Part shown: piece by piece, positions 17,141 through 25,420 of the stretch
Position numbering within the stretch: the first letter of the stretch is position 1
How the letters are laid out: the number at the start of each line of letters is the position of its first letter
Notes under the pieces: model-generated
Seen by the model: only the letters and a program-made list of their open reading frames with translations
Databases searched by the model: none
Told to the model about the DNA's origin: nothing
Assembly (NCBI RefSeq): GCF_003182135.1
Contig: NZ_QGTL01000006.1
Location: forward strand, 124,001-188,000
DNA: 64,000 bases
Reading direction: 5' to 3'
Source of the DNA: Nocardia neocaledoniensis
Lineage (GTDB): Bacteria > Actinomycetota > Actinomycetes > Mycobacteriales > Mycobacteriaceae
Made by a program: the position numbers and the translations under genes

Positions 17141-18832
17141 ATGGCACACGACGACGACCGATCGATCGACATCAAACCCCGCTCGCGTGATGTCACCGAC
17201 GGTCTCGAGAAAACCGCGGCCCGCGGCATGCTTCGTGCCGTCGGCATGGGCGACGAGGACTGGGCCAAACCGCAGATCGGTGTCGCGTCCAGCTGGAACG
17301 AGATCACGCCCTGCAACCTCTCGCTCGACCGTCTGGCCAAGGCGGTCAAGCAAGGCGTGCGCGCCGCGGGCGGCTACCCGCTCGAGTTCGGCACGATCTC
17401 GGTGTCCGACGGCATCTCGATGGGCCACGAGGGCATGCACTTCTCGCTGGTCAGCCGCGAGATCATCGCCGACTCCGTCGAGACCGTGATGATGGCCGAG
17501 CGCCTGGACGGCTCCGTGCTGCTGGCCGGATGCGACAAGAGCCTGCCCGGCATGCTGATGGCCGCCGCGCGTCTCGACCTGTCCAGCGTCTTCCTCTACG
17601 CGGGATCGACCCTGCCCGGCAATGTCGACGGCAAGGACGTCACGATCATCGACGCGTTCGAGGCTGTCGGCGCGTGCATCAAGGGCTTGATCACCCGCGA
17701 GGAGGTCGACCGCATCGAGCGGGCGATCTGTCCGGGTGAGGGTGCGTGCGGCGGCATGTACACCGCCAACACGATGGCCTCGGCCGCCGAGGCGCTCGGG
17801 ATGAGCCTGCCCGGCTCGGCCGCCCCGCCCGCCCCCGACCGGCGCCGCGACGACTACGCCGAGAAGTCCGGTGCCGCGGTCGTCGAACTGCTGCGCCGCG
17901 GGATCACCGCCCGCGACATCATGACGCTGGAGGCGTTCGAGAACGCGATCACCGTCGTCATGGCACTCGGTGGCTCGACCAACGCCGTGCTGCATCTGCT
18001 GGCCATCGCCCGCGAGGCCGGTGTCGAGCTCACCCTCGACGACTTCAACCGGGTCGGCGACAAGGTGCCGCACCTGGGCGATCTCAAGCCGTTCGGCCGC
18101 TACGTCATGAACGACGTGGACCGCGTCGGTGGGATCCCGGTGGTCATGAAGGCCCTGCTGGACGCCGGTCTGCTGCACGGCGACGTCATGACCGTCACCG
18201 GCCGCACGATGGCCGAGAATCTGGCCGAGATCGAACTCGGTCTCGACGGCGAGGTCATCCGGCGGCTCGACCGCCCGATCCACCGCTCGGGCGGACTCAC
18301 CATCCTGCACGGCACGCTCGCACCCGAGGGCGCCGTGGTGAAGAGCGCCGGCTTCGACTCCGACGTCTTCCGCGGCACGGCCCGGGTGTTCGACGGCGAA
18401 CGCGCCGCGATGGACGCGCTCGAGGACGGCACGATCGTGGCCGGCGACGTGGTCGTCATCCGGAACGAGGGCCCCAAGGGCGGGCCGGGCATGCGCGAGA
18501 TGCTCGCGATCACCGGCGCCATCAAGGGCGCCGGCCTCGGCAAGGACGTCCTGCTGCTCACCGACGGCCGATTCTCCGGCGGCACAACGGGCTTGTGCGT
18601 GGGCCACGTCGCGCCGGAAGCCGTCGACGGCGGCCCGATCGCGTTCGTCCGCGACGGTGACCCGATCGTCCTCGATGTCGCCAACCGCATCCTCGACGTC
18701 GACATCGACGACGACGAACTCGCCACCCGCAAGGTCGGCTGGGAACCGCTGTCCCCCAAGTACACCTCGGGCGTCCTGGCCAAGTACCGCAAACTGGTCA
18801 GCTCGGCCGCCCACGGCGCCGTCACCGGCTGA
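17141..18832 (+). CDS. ilvD: Dihydroxy-acid dehydratase
   Basis: A 563-residue enzyme of branched-chain amino acid and pantothenate biosynthesis, converting 2,3-dihydroxy-3-methylbutanoate (or pentanoate) to the 2-oxo acid. Full family length. The cluster-ligand cysteines lie in GCDKSLPGML (about residue 130) and EGACGGMYTANTM (about 200), and the C-terminal DGRFSGGTTG motif near residue 475 is intact. The start follows MAHDDDRS, ahead of the conserved SRDVTDGLEKTAARGM. It is a single gene with no other ilv genes nearby. Confidence 0.96.
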   Translation: MAHDDDRSIDIKPRSRDVTDGLEKTAARGMLRAVGMGDEDWAKPQIGVASSWNEITPCNLSLDRLAKAVKQGVRAAGGYPLEFGTISVSDGISMGHEGMHFSLVSREIIADSVETVMMAERLDGSVLLAGCDKSLPGMLMAAARLDLSSVFLYAGSTLPGNVDGKDVTIIDAFEAVGACIKGLITREEVDRIERAICPGEGACGGMYTANTMASAAEALGMSLPGSAAPPAPDRRRDDYAEKSGAAVVELLRRGITARDIMTLEAFENAITVVMALGGSTNAVLHLLAIAREAGVELTLDDFNRVGDKVPHLGDLKPFGRYVMNDVDRVGGIPVVMKALLDAGLLHGDVMTVTGRTMAENLAEIELGLDGEVIRRLDRPIHRSGGLTILHGTLAPEGAVVKSAGFDSDVFRGTARVFDGERAAMDALEDGTIVAGDVVVIRNEGPKGGPGMREMLAITGAIKGAGLGKDVLLLTDGRFSGGTTGLCVGHVAPEAVDGGPIAFVRDGDPIVLDVANRILDVDIDDDELATRKVGWEPLSPKYTSGVLAKYRKLVSSAAHGAVTG

Positions 18833-18871
18833 CCCGCCGCGGCACGAAGAGACCAGCACGGGCCGGTCTTC

Positions 18872-19672
18872 TCAGCCGCGAGCAGTGGCACAGAAGATGA
18901 TCGCCGGGTAGGTGGCGACGAACGCCCAGAAGAAGGTCGTCAGGCGCATCACGAAGGCGGTTCCGAGGTGCAGGAGCGCACCGCTGATCAACAGTGCGTA
19001 TGTCAGCGGCCCGATACCGAGGAGTACCAGCGGAAAACCGCACTCGAACGCGATGACAGACCAACACATCGCCACCGCGACGCCGCGATGCCGGGCCAGG
19101 ACCCGCCCGGCCCACGGATGTCCGTAGGACTGTGTCGCCAGCACTTCGGGTAGTGCCGCGCCACTGCGCCACGACCGGCCGGCCAGCTTCGCAACGCCCG
19201 CGGTGAAGTACGCGAGACAAGCCTGTGCCGTCAGAAACCACAGGACGATCTCGTCCGCCCGAGTCTGTCCCACGCCGAACGCCAGCGCCAACGAGGCGAA
19301 AACGATGATCGTCATCTGGTCGGCCCCGTCACCCCCGAAACGTGAGCGCATGCCCAGCAGAATGTAGGTTGCGGCGATCACGGCGGCGGCCGCGGCGTTG
19401 AGAGCCGACGAGGGGTGCAGGGCAAGAAGAATCCCGCAGGCCAGGCAGGCGACGACGAGTCCGAGCACTCTCGGATAGACCAGCACCTGTCCGACGCTGC
19501 GCTGGAAGGACTTCCTCGACAACAACGGGATGCTCGTCGCCGAGACAGGCCAGCTGGCGAGGGAGCCGTCGGCCATCAGCCGCGGCGTCGCCAACCGCTC
19601 CAACGATCCGATGATCACGGCGACGGACCCGATTGCCGCCGAAAGATGCAGCGCGGCAGTGCTTGTCAGCAT
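18872..19672 (-). CDS. HTTM/SdpB-like multi-pass membrane protein
   Basis: A 266-residue protein with about seven membrane helices. RFGGDGADQMTIIVFA (near residue 110) and CLAYFTAGVAKLAG with WRSGAALPEVL after it are hallmarks of the HTTM family, the membrane part shared with vitamin K-dependent carboxylases and with SdpB of the Bacillus SdpABC toxin system. It overlaps the 3' end of the next upstream gene by 7 bp, as the last gene of a three-gene operon. The partner genes suggest maturation or export of a peptide, which is an inference. The alternative is an unrelated HTTM enzyme-like membrane protein. Confidence 0.65.
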   Translation of the reverse strand: MLTSTAALHLSAAIGSVAVIIGSLERLATPRLMADGSLASWPVSATSIPLLSRKSFQRSVGQVLVYPRVLGLVVACLACGILLALHPSSALNAAAAAVIAATYILLGMRSRFGGDGADQMTIIVFASLALAFGVGQTRADEIVLWFLTAQACLAYFTAGVAKLAGRSWRSGAALPEVLATQSYGHPWAGRVLARHRGVAVAMCWSVIAFECGFPLVLLGIGPLTYALLISGALLHLGTAFVMRLTTFFWAFVATYPAIIFCATARG

Positions 19673-20250
19673 CGGCTCGCGACCTCTCGGGTGACGGCCG
19701 GTCCGCCCGGATGCATGGCCGATACGAAGAGCACCTGGTGTTCGGGATTCTCGTCAGATCCTTTGGACCGCATGACCAGGAACTGGGTGGCGTACGGGCG
19801 ATGGTCCCGGGGCAGACTGCAGACGAAATTGAGCAGTGCGATGTAGGGCAGCGTCGTCTGTATCCGGTCGGCGTCACCGTCCAGCGACAAACCCGCTTGC
19901 AGGAGTTCCAGCGTGATATCGATCAGTGCCTTGTTCTGCCTTCTTCCCGGATGCCACAGCGCACCCACACATTTCGCGGGCCTGCGCGGGCCGATCTCGC
20001 GCCAGGGCGCCAATTGCCCGTCCGCCATTCGATCGCGGTACAGCAGATGCAGATTGTCGGTCGCGGGAACGGGCGCGAAGAAATGCCAGCGCGGCAACAG
20101 CCCGAGCACATCACGCGCGCGAAACCATTGCTGCATTGTGCCGGCTTCCCACCTCTCCAGATTTCGGGGAATCTGGCAGATCACGGATACGAGGAACCAT
20201 GTCAGCAGCGCGGCGGCGACCAGAACGAAGACCGCATCGTCTGTTTCCAT
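19666..20250 (-). CDS. SdpA-like protein with one N-terminal membrane anchor
   Basis: A 194-residue protein with one membrane helix (VFVLVAAALLTWFLVSVICQ) near the N-terminus and a soluble domain with LLPRWHFFAPVPATDNLHLLYRD near residues 50-72. A Trp/Phe-rich P-W-x-FF-x-P pattern is also a landmark of SdpA proteins, and size and topology agree. I do not know a biochemical activity. The gene starts 5 bp after the stop of the 262-aa gene and overlaps the HTTM gene, so all three are coupled. Similar one-TM proteins beside HTTM genes may have other roles, so the family call is tentative. Confidence 0.5.
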   Translation of the reverse strand: METDDAVFVLVAAALLTWFLVSVICQIPRNLERWEAGTMQQWFRARDVLGLLPRWHFFAPVPATDNLHLLYRDRMADGQLAPWREIGPRRPAKCVGALWHPGRRQNKALIDITLELLQAGLSLDGDADRIQTTLPYIALLNFVCSLPRDHRPYATQFLVMRSKGSDENPEHQVLFVSAMHPGGPAVTREVASRC

Positions 20251-20255
20251 GTGGT

Positions 20256-21044
20256 TCAGTGGACGTGCCCGAGAGCTTCACGTCGGATATCGAGCAATTC
20301 CCTTGCCGTCGCGGCCGGCCCCAACTTCTCCACCTGCTCATCCGACAGGTGCTGTTCTATCTGTGCCGGCGGAACGCTGACGGCGCAACAGATGGCGGTG
20401 GTGAAAGCCACGGCCGTGACCATGATGAACGTGCCATTCGGACAGCAATCACCGTTGATCGTGAGGTTCGCCTCCAACTGATCGTGGGGCACCTGTACCA
20501 ACGCGGCGCGTTCGGCGGGCGTCAGCGGTGGCGCGTGCCTGAGAGCGACGGCTTCCAACGCGGCGTCGGTCCCCTCGAGTCGGTGCTCGATCAGGGTCAG
20601 GTGAGCCGGACTCAGCTCCCCGCCGTTGTACGGATTGTCCAGGATGGCCACGCCGAGATCTTGCGGCGGGAAGACGTTCGTCGCGAGGGTCCTGCCGCCA
20701 TAGCGAATGGTCGCGAATACCGGCGATCGCTGCAGCAACCGCCATGCTTGATAAACCGAAAGCCTTTTACGGTCCACGAACCGGGGCACGATCTCGTTTT
20801 CGACCATGTCGACATCGTCGCTGTGGCTGCGGGTAGCGATATCGCGAACGCGCTGCAGAATCGGATCACCCTGCGCGGCGACGAAAACCCGAACGGCCCC
20901 GGGTGGGCAGAGCAGCGCGCGATCGGGCTGCGAGGGGATGTAATCCAGAACTTCGATCTCGCGATATCGCAGTGAACGAACCGCGAGTTCATCGGCTGCG
21001 AGATGCAGCAGGGTCTGCTCGTCCACGCCCAGACCTCCCAGCAT
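20256..21044 (-). CDS. Unknown 262-aa protein with Cys-Cys / hydrophobic / Cys-Cys segment; candidate peptide precursor
   Basis: First gene of the three-gene operon with SdpA-like and SdpB-like proteins. I do not recognise its family. Residues 1-190 look soluble and mixed alpha/beta. Residues 198-224 read GDCCPNG, a hydrophobic stretch, then AICCAVSV: two vicinal cysteine pairs flank an 18-residue membrane-like segment. The final 38 residues are charged and helical. In SdpABC systems the third protein is a precursor whose hydrophobic, disulfide-containing core is cut out to give a membrane-active toxin, and this layout fits that idea. No other gene in the operon could serve as a precursor. 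An anchored enzyme or metal-binding protein is the alternative. Confidence 0.45.
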   Translation of the reverse strand: MLGGLGVDEQTLLHLAADELAVRSLRYREIEVLDYIPSQPDRALLCPPGAVRVFVAAQGDPILQRVRDIATRSHSDDVDMVENEIVPRFVDRKRLSVYQAWRLLQRSPVFATIRYGGRTLATNVFPPQDLGVAILDNPYNGGELSPAHLTLIEHRLEGTDAALEAVALRHAPPLTPAERAALVQVPHDQLEANLTINGDCCPNGTFIMVTAVAFTTAICCAVSVPPAQIEQHLSDEQVEKLGPAATARELLDIRREALGHVH

Positions 21045-21227
21045 ATCGGCGATGCCTTCAGGTTAGGTGAGTAAAAGTACCACATGCTCGCCCCGGCGCC
21101 GATACCTCAGATGTGCTGGAAAGACTTTTCGCGAGCCGCTGCACGACCGGCGAACCGGGTCTCAATTCACGCCGGACGGTATCCACGATGTCATCCGCCA
21201 CAACGATTCCGAATTCATTTGTCAACC

Positions 21228-21266
21228 TTTGTCGGTCGACCAGGTCGACGGACACAGTCGTATAGT
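21228..21266 (+). promoter_or_regulatory. Operator-like half site and -10 in front of the TetR gene
   Basis: TTGTCGGTCGAC at 21229-21240 matches 11 of 12 bases of the TTGTCAGTCGAC element that occurs twice in the P450/alcohol dehydrogenase intergenic region. TATAGT at 21261-21266 is a good -10 only 7 bases before the ATG at 21274, so the transcript is probably leaderless or nearly so. A repressor on this site would cover the promoter. Confidence 0.45.
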
Positions 21267-21273
21267 GCCTGGC

Positions 21274-21897
21274 ATGGCTCATGTCACCGCGGCCGAGCGC
21301 CGCCCTCAGCTCATCAAGGCGGCGATCGACCTCATGACGAGGAAGGGCGTCGCGGCGGGGAGTACGCGGGCCATCGCCACCGAGCTCGGGGTGGCGCAGG
21401 CGACGCTGCACTACACCTTCGGGTCGAAAGAGGATCTGTACGCGGCGGTGTTGAAACAGATCACCGAGGACCTCGTGGCGCAGCTCGAGCGAGCAGCCCC
21501 GTCGGGCGGCGGGTTCGAGGAGACTCTGGCCGCGTTGGCCGGCGAGTTGTGGCGCAGTACGTCGGAACCGGCGACCAACTACCAACTGCTCACCGAGCTC
21601 ATCATGTTCGCCCTGCGCACGCCTGGTCTGAGCGAGGCCAGAGAGAGCCACTACCGTCAGATGCTGGGCGTGACCACGAAACTGGTGGCCGAGACGGCGG
21701 AACGGACCGGTTTCGAGCTGCGCCGGCCCGCGGACGTCGTCGCGCGATTCTTTCTCGCCGGATTCGACGGGCTGACGATGCACCGCCTGTGCCTCCCGGA
21801 CGAGGCCGCCGAGCATGTCGGCCTGCAGGCGATGGTCGCCGCGACAGTGGCACTGGCCAGTGGAGAGCTGCCGTTCACCGACGTACGACTCGGCTGA
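21274..21897 (+). CDS. TetR-family regulator, probable repressor of the P450 operon
   Basis: A 207-residue TetR regulator. The N-terminal helix-turn-helix includes STRAIATELGVAQATLHYTFGSKEDLYAAV (key positions 28-57), and the rest is an all-helical ligand domain. ATG 21274 starts just after a -10 element; the open frame upstream is promoter sequence. It converges on the P450 gene with 71 bp between stops, and a shared operator-like sequence in both promoters suggests it represses itself and the P450/dehydrogenase pair. The inducer may be a P450 substrate such as a fatty acid. Confidence 0.88.
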   Translation: MAHVTAAERRPQLIKAAIDLMTRKGVAAGSTRAIATELGVAQATLHYTFGSKEDLYAAVLKQITEDLVAQLERAAPSGGGFEETLAALAGELWRSTSEPATNYQLLTELIMFALRTPGLSEARESHYRQMLGVTTKLVAETAERTGFELRRPADVVARFFLAGFDGLTMHRLCLPDEAAEHVGLQAMVAATVALASGELPFTDVRLG

Positions 21898-21968
21898 AGC
21901 GCGCCCTCCGCACAAAGACACAGCTTGCCGAGAGCATCTGCCTCGACAAGCTGTGTCCGGCCGCATTG

Positions 21969-24900
21969 TCAGCCGGCCCAGACATCCTCGACGTAGCGAC
22001 CGGACTCGACCAGGTCGGCCAGCCATCGCTCGGCGTCCTCGTCCGAACCACCGGCCCACTGTCGATGAATCGCCGCGATCGCGTCCCGCACCGCGGGCGC
22101 CATGCGCCGTCCGTCACCGCAGACGTAGACGCGCCCACCGGCCGCGAGGATCGACCACACCTCCGCGCCCTCGCGGGCGATGCGGTCCTGGACGAAGCGA
22201 GCACCGTTCTCAGGCGCGTGCATGAAGGTGGGGCGCATGCTCACGACACCGGCGGCCTCGGCGGCCTCGAACTCCTCGCGGTGCAGGTAGTCCACGTCGG
22301 GGTGGTCACAGCCGAAGTAGCACAACAGAGTTCCGGTCGAACCGGCATGCTGCCGGTCCAGGACAGCACCACGGAAGGGCGCCAGCCCGGTGCCCGCGCT
22401 GACGAGGATCACCGGCACCGACGGATCGGCCGGCAGGCGGAAGGATTCGCTGCACGGCAACACCCTGGCCTGCACGGTGTCACCGGGCCGCAGGTTCTGC
22501 ACGTAATGGGAGGCGATGCCGGCGAAGGTGCCGTCCCCACCGCGATGGGGCGCCGCCAGCAGCGAGACCATCAGGTCGACCTCGCCGGGCCAGGCCGCCG
22601 AGGACGAGGAAATCGAATAGTGCCTGGGCCGCAGTACGGGAAGCAGCTCCAGGAAGCCCTCGAAGGACAGCTCACATGCCCGGTACTGCTCGAGCAGATC
22701 CAGGACACTGCGTCCGGCCCTGGTCACCTGTTCCTCGAAGATCTCCGGAGCGGCGGCGGCGAGTTCGGCCAGCGGCCGCTGCTCGGGTGGGCAACCAGTG
22801 TGTTCGGCGAGTACGGCGACCCGTTCCGGCGTGGCCGGATCCTGCAGCTCGACGAAGTCGGCGAGCAGACGTCGCAGGGTGAGCGGACGATCGATGGGCA
22901 AGGCATTGCGGCTGCGGCGGCGCGCGCGCAGCTGGACCGTGCGCTCGAGGTCCAACCCGAAGCGTGCGGCGACACGCTCGACGAGGGCATTCGGGTTGCT
23001 CGGCAGCACGGCGAGATGGTCGGCGGTTCGGTACGTGACACCCTCGGGGAGGCGGATCCGCACGAACCGCTTCGAGCGGCCGAGTTCGTGATCCATATCG
23101 ACCAGTTCATAGCTGTCGAGGACCTCCATCGGCTGGACCCCGTGCCGCGCGGTCAAGCCCGCGATGACCGACTCGGAGGCGTCCTGCAGTTCGTAGAGGC
23201 CCTGCTCCGCGTCTGCCACGTCGGGAATCTCGGCCGTTCCCTCGGTCGGCACGCCGTAGCGGTCGAGCAGCGCGGTCCACAATGCGTCGCTCCACTGGTC
23301 GACCGCGCCCGCGAAGTTGCCGGAGGCGTCGGCAGCGCCTCGCTCGAGTAGCGGCGTGGCGCCCGCAGCCGCCATTCGTTCGTCGATCATGGTGGGGACA
23401 CGCTGGTAGGTGGCGGCCCAATTGCGGTCGCCGACACCGAGAACCGCGTAGGTCACGCCGTCGAGCGCGCCGGGCTCGAGCCCGTCCAACCACGTCAGGA
23501 AATCGGCGGCGTCGTCGGTCGGTCTGCCGTTGTAGGAGGCGGCCACGATGACTACCGGGCCTTCGATGTCGGCGAGTTTTCCGACATGAGAGTTCAAGGA
23601 GCCGACGGTCGGGGTGAAGCCGTTTCCTTCTCCGTCGGCGGCGAAATCGCTCGCGAGGCCGCTGCAGGTGCCGAGATTGGATCCGTGCAGGAAGGTGAGT
23701 GCGGTACCCGGCGCACGTCGGCGTGTGCGTGCCGAGTTTTCACCGGGCGCGATGTCGGTGGCGGCCGGTGCGGGTCGACGTCGTTCCGCGCTGGTGCGGC
23801 GGGCAAGCTCGAGGGTGAAGTCGTCGGGCTTGATCGTGAGCGAGGACTTGATCTTCAACTGGTAGTCACGATGGTCGATCAACCGGTACCGGTGCACCAG
23901 CAGACCGAGTAGCAGCGTCGCCTCGTGGAGCGCGAATTGCCTTCCGATGCAGGCACGTTCGCCGTTGCCGAACGGCTTGAACAGGTGCACGGAGCGAGCG
24001 GCCTCGCGCTCGGGCGAGAACCGCTCCGGGTCGAACAGCTCGACGTTCTCGCCCCAGGCGGGATCTCGGTGCAGGGCTGGTGTGATCACCATCAGGGTCT
24101 CCCCCTTGCGGACGGGGAAGCGCCCGCCGATGACGGTGTCCTCGATCGGCTCGAGGGCGAAGGCCGGTGCGGTCGGCCACAGGCGCAGACTCTCGTTGAG
24201 GACCTGGCGGATGTAGGAGAGTTTGCCGATGTCGGCGTAATCGGGGTCCGGCATGTCGGTATCGCCCCACAACGCGTCGACCTCGGCCTGGGCCCGCGCG
24301 AGCACCGCGGGATGCTTGGTCAGGTAGTGGAGCGCGAAGGACAAAGCGCCACTGGTCGTCTCGTGTCCGGCGATGAGGAACGTGATCACCTGATGACGGA
24401 TGTTGATGTCGTCCAATGGCTGACCGGTCACCGAGTCGGCGGTGTGCAGCATCATGCCGAGCAGATCGGCGGTCCCGCTGTCGCCGGACGCGCGCCGCTC
24501 TCGGATGACCTCGTCGACCAGATCGGTCATGAGGTCGGCATCCGCACGGAAACGCAGGGCCTGCTTGCGTTTGAGAAACTCGGTGCCAGGGATGGATTCT
24601 CCCTTCTCCTGGGTGAACCCGAGGGCACGGGCCATCGCCTCCACGAAGGGGTGCAGGTCGTCTCGGCGGAAGGACTCGAAGTCGTAGCCGAAGCCGCACA
24701 ACCCGATGGTGTCGAAGGTCAGCCGGGTCATGTCGTCAGGGACATCGACGGCACGGACTCCAGCGAGCCGATCCCACTTGCCGATGAGCGATCGGGCCAC
24801 GTCGAGCATGGTGGCGTGGTAGCCGCGCATCGCCCCGAGTGAGAACGCCGGCATCAGGATGTCGTGCGCTTTACGCCAATTCGGCTCGTGATCGAACGCG

Positions 24901-25187
24901 GTGAACAGCCCGTCGCCGGCGATCTGGCGCACTTCGACCAGGTCTTTGTGCACGTTCTTGCGGAACCGGGTCTCGTCGGACAACTCCTCCACGAGATCGA
25001 GACCACCGACAACGACCATCTCGGTGTCGAAGAAGCGCACGCGGTAGATCGGCCCGAGGTCCTTGACCTCCTTCATCATCCGGTAGACCCCGTCCATCCC
25101 GCCGGGAAAGGTGAGGGCGTGCCCGACCAGGGGCAGTGCGGGGCGCTGAGGGATCGCCTCGAGCCTGCCTACGGACGTATCGATCAT
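21969..25187 (-). CDS. Self-sufficient cytochrome P450 / NADPH-P450 reductase fusion (CYP102/BM3-like)
   Basis: A 1072-residue fusion of BM3 length. Residues 1-460 are the P450: the I-helix AGHETTSGALSF near 270, the E-x-x-R helix (ESLRLW) near 320, and the haem-ligand loop FGNGERACIGRQF with Cys near 410. A 40-residue linker leads to a flavodoxin-like FMN domain (HGSNLGTCSGLA), then FAD- and NADPH-binding reductase domains with RHYSISSS and a GTGLAPFRG loop. Such enzymes hydroxylate or epoxidise fatty acids without separate redox partners. ATG 25187 is preferred over 25193 because GAAAGG then has normal spacing. It shares a promoter region with the divergent alcohol dehydrogenase, which may oxidise the hydroxylated product. 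Confidence 0.95.
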   Translation of the reverse strand: MIDTSVGRLEAIPQRPALPLVGHALTFPGGMDGVYRMMKEVKDLGPIYRVRFFDTEMVVVGGLDLVEELSDETRFRKNVHKDLVEVRQIAGDGLFTAFDHEPNWRKAHDILMPAFSLGAMRGYHATMLDVARSLIGKWDRLAGVRAVDVPDDMTRLTFDTIGLCGFGYDFESFRRDDLHPFVEAMARALGFTQEKGESIPGTEFLKRKQALRFRADADLMTDLVDEVIRERRASGDSGTADLLGMMLHTADSVTGQPLDDINIRHQVITFLIAGHETTSGALSFALHYLTKHPAVLARAQAEVDALWGDTDMPDPDYADIGKLSYIRQVLNESLRLWPTAPAFALEPIEDTVIGGRFPVRKGETLMVITPALHRDPAWGENVELFDPERFSPEREAARSVHLFKPFGNGERACIGRQFALHEATLLLGLLVHRYRLIDHRDYQLKIKSSLTIKPDDFTLELARRTSAERRRPAPAATDIAPGENSARTRRRAPGTALTFLHGSNLGTCSGLASDFAADGEGNGFTPTVGSLNSHVGKLADIEGPVVIVAASYNGRPTDDAADFLTWLDGLEPGALDGVTYAVLGVGDRNWAATYQRVPTMIDERMAAAGATPLLERGAADASGNFAGAVDQWSDALWTALLDRYGVPTEGTAEIPDVADAEQGLYELQDASESVIAGLTARHGVQPMEVLDSYELVDMDHELGRSKRFVRIRLPEGVTYRTADHLAVLPSNPNALVERVAARFGLDLERTVQLRARRRSRNALPIDRPLTLRRLLADFVELQDPATPERVAVLAEHTGCPPEQRPLAELAAAAPEIFEEQVTRAGRSVLDLLEQYRACELSFEGFLELLPVLRPRHYSISSSSAAWPGEVDLMVSLLAAPHRGGDGTFAGIASHYVQNLRPGDTVQARVLPCSESFRLPADPSVPVILVSAGTGLAPFRGAVLDRQHAGSTGTLLCYFGCDHPDVDYLHREEFEAAEAAGVVSMRPTFMHAPENGARFVQDRIAREGAEVWSILAAGGRVYVCGDGRRMAPAVRDAIAAIHRQWAGGSDEDAERWLADLVESGRYVEDVWAG

Positions 25188-25241
25188 GACCATGCCTTTC
25201 GTCGCTCACCAGCAATGCGCTGTGCGAGACCGAGCGTACAA

Positions 25242-25364
25242 GCGACATTGTCAGTCGACCATGTCGTATGACAGTGTCACTCGACACGGTCCCGACCGGA
25301 ACCGAAAGCAGGACGAGAACGTTGGCGGCGCCACTGCTTGACAGGCGACATTGTCAGTCGACAC
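25242..25364. repeat. Three operator-like repeats in the P450 / dehydrogenase divergent promoter
   Basis: GCGACATTGTCAGTCGAC occurs identically at 25242-25259 and 25345-25362. A variant, GACAGTGTCACTCGAC, lies at 25270-25285. The shared core is GACAkTGTCAsTCGAC, with the short palindrome GACA-N-TGTC inside it. TTGACA at 25338-25343 could be a -35 for the rightward gene. The same TTGTCrGTCGAC block lies before the TetR gene at 21.2 kb. Repeats in a divergent promoter with a copy at a nearby TetR gene are typical repressor sites; binding itself is inferred. Confidence 0.6.
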
Positions 25365-25420
25365 AGTTGAGTGACTTGTTCGATTGAACAAGCCCTGTCG
25401 AGAGAATTCGAGGTCCCCCC

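Noticed and set aside
17078..18859. 593-codon open frame on the minus strand opposite ilvD
   Set aside because: It is an antisense shadow of a highly conserved gene; the composition is repetitive Asp/Gly/Val/Arg and has no domain.
18833..18871. Possible terminator between ilvD and the convergent HTTM gene
   Set aside because: Only a 5-bp AGACC/GGTCT stem with mismatches was seen.
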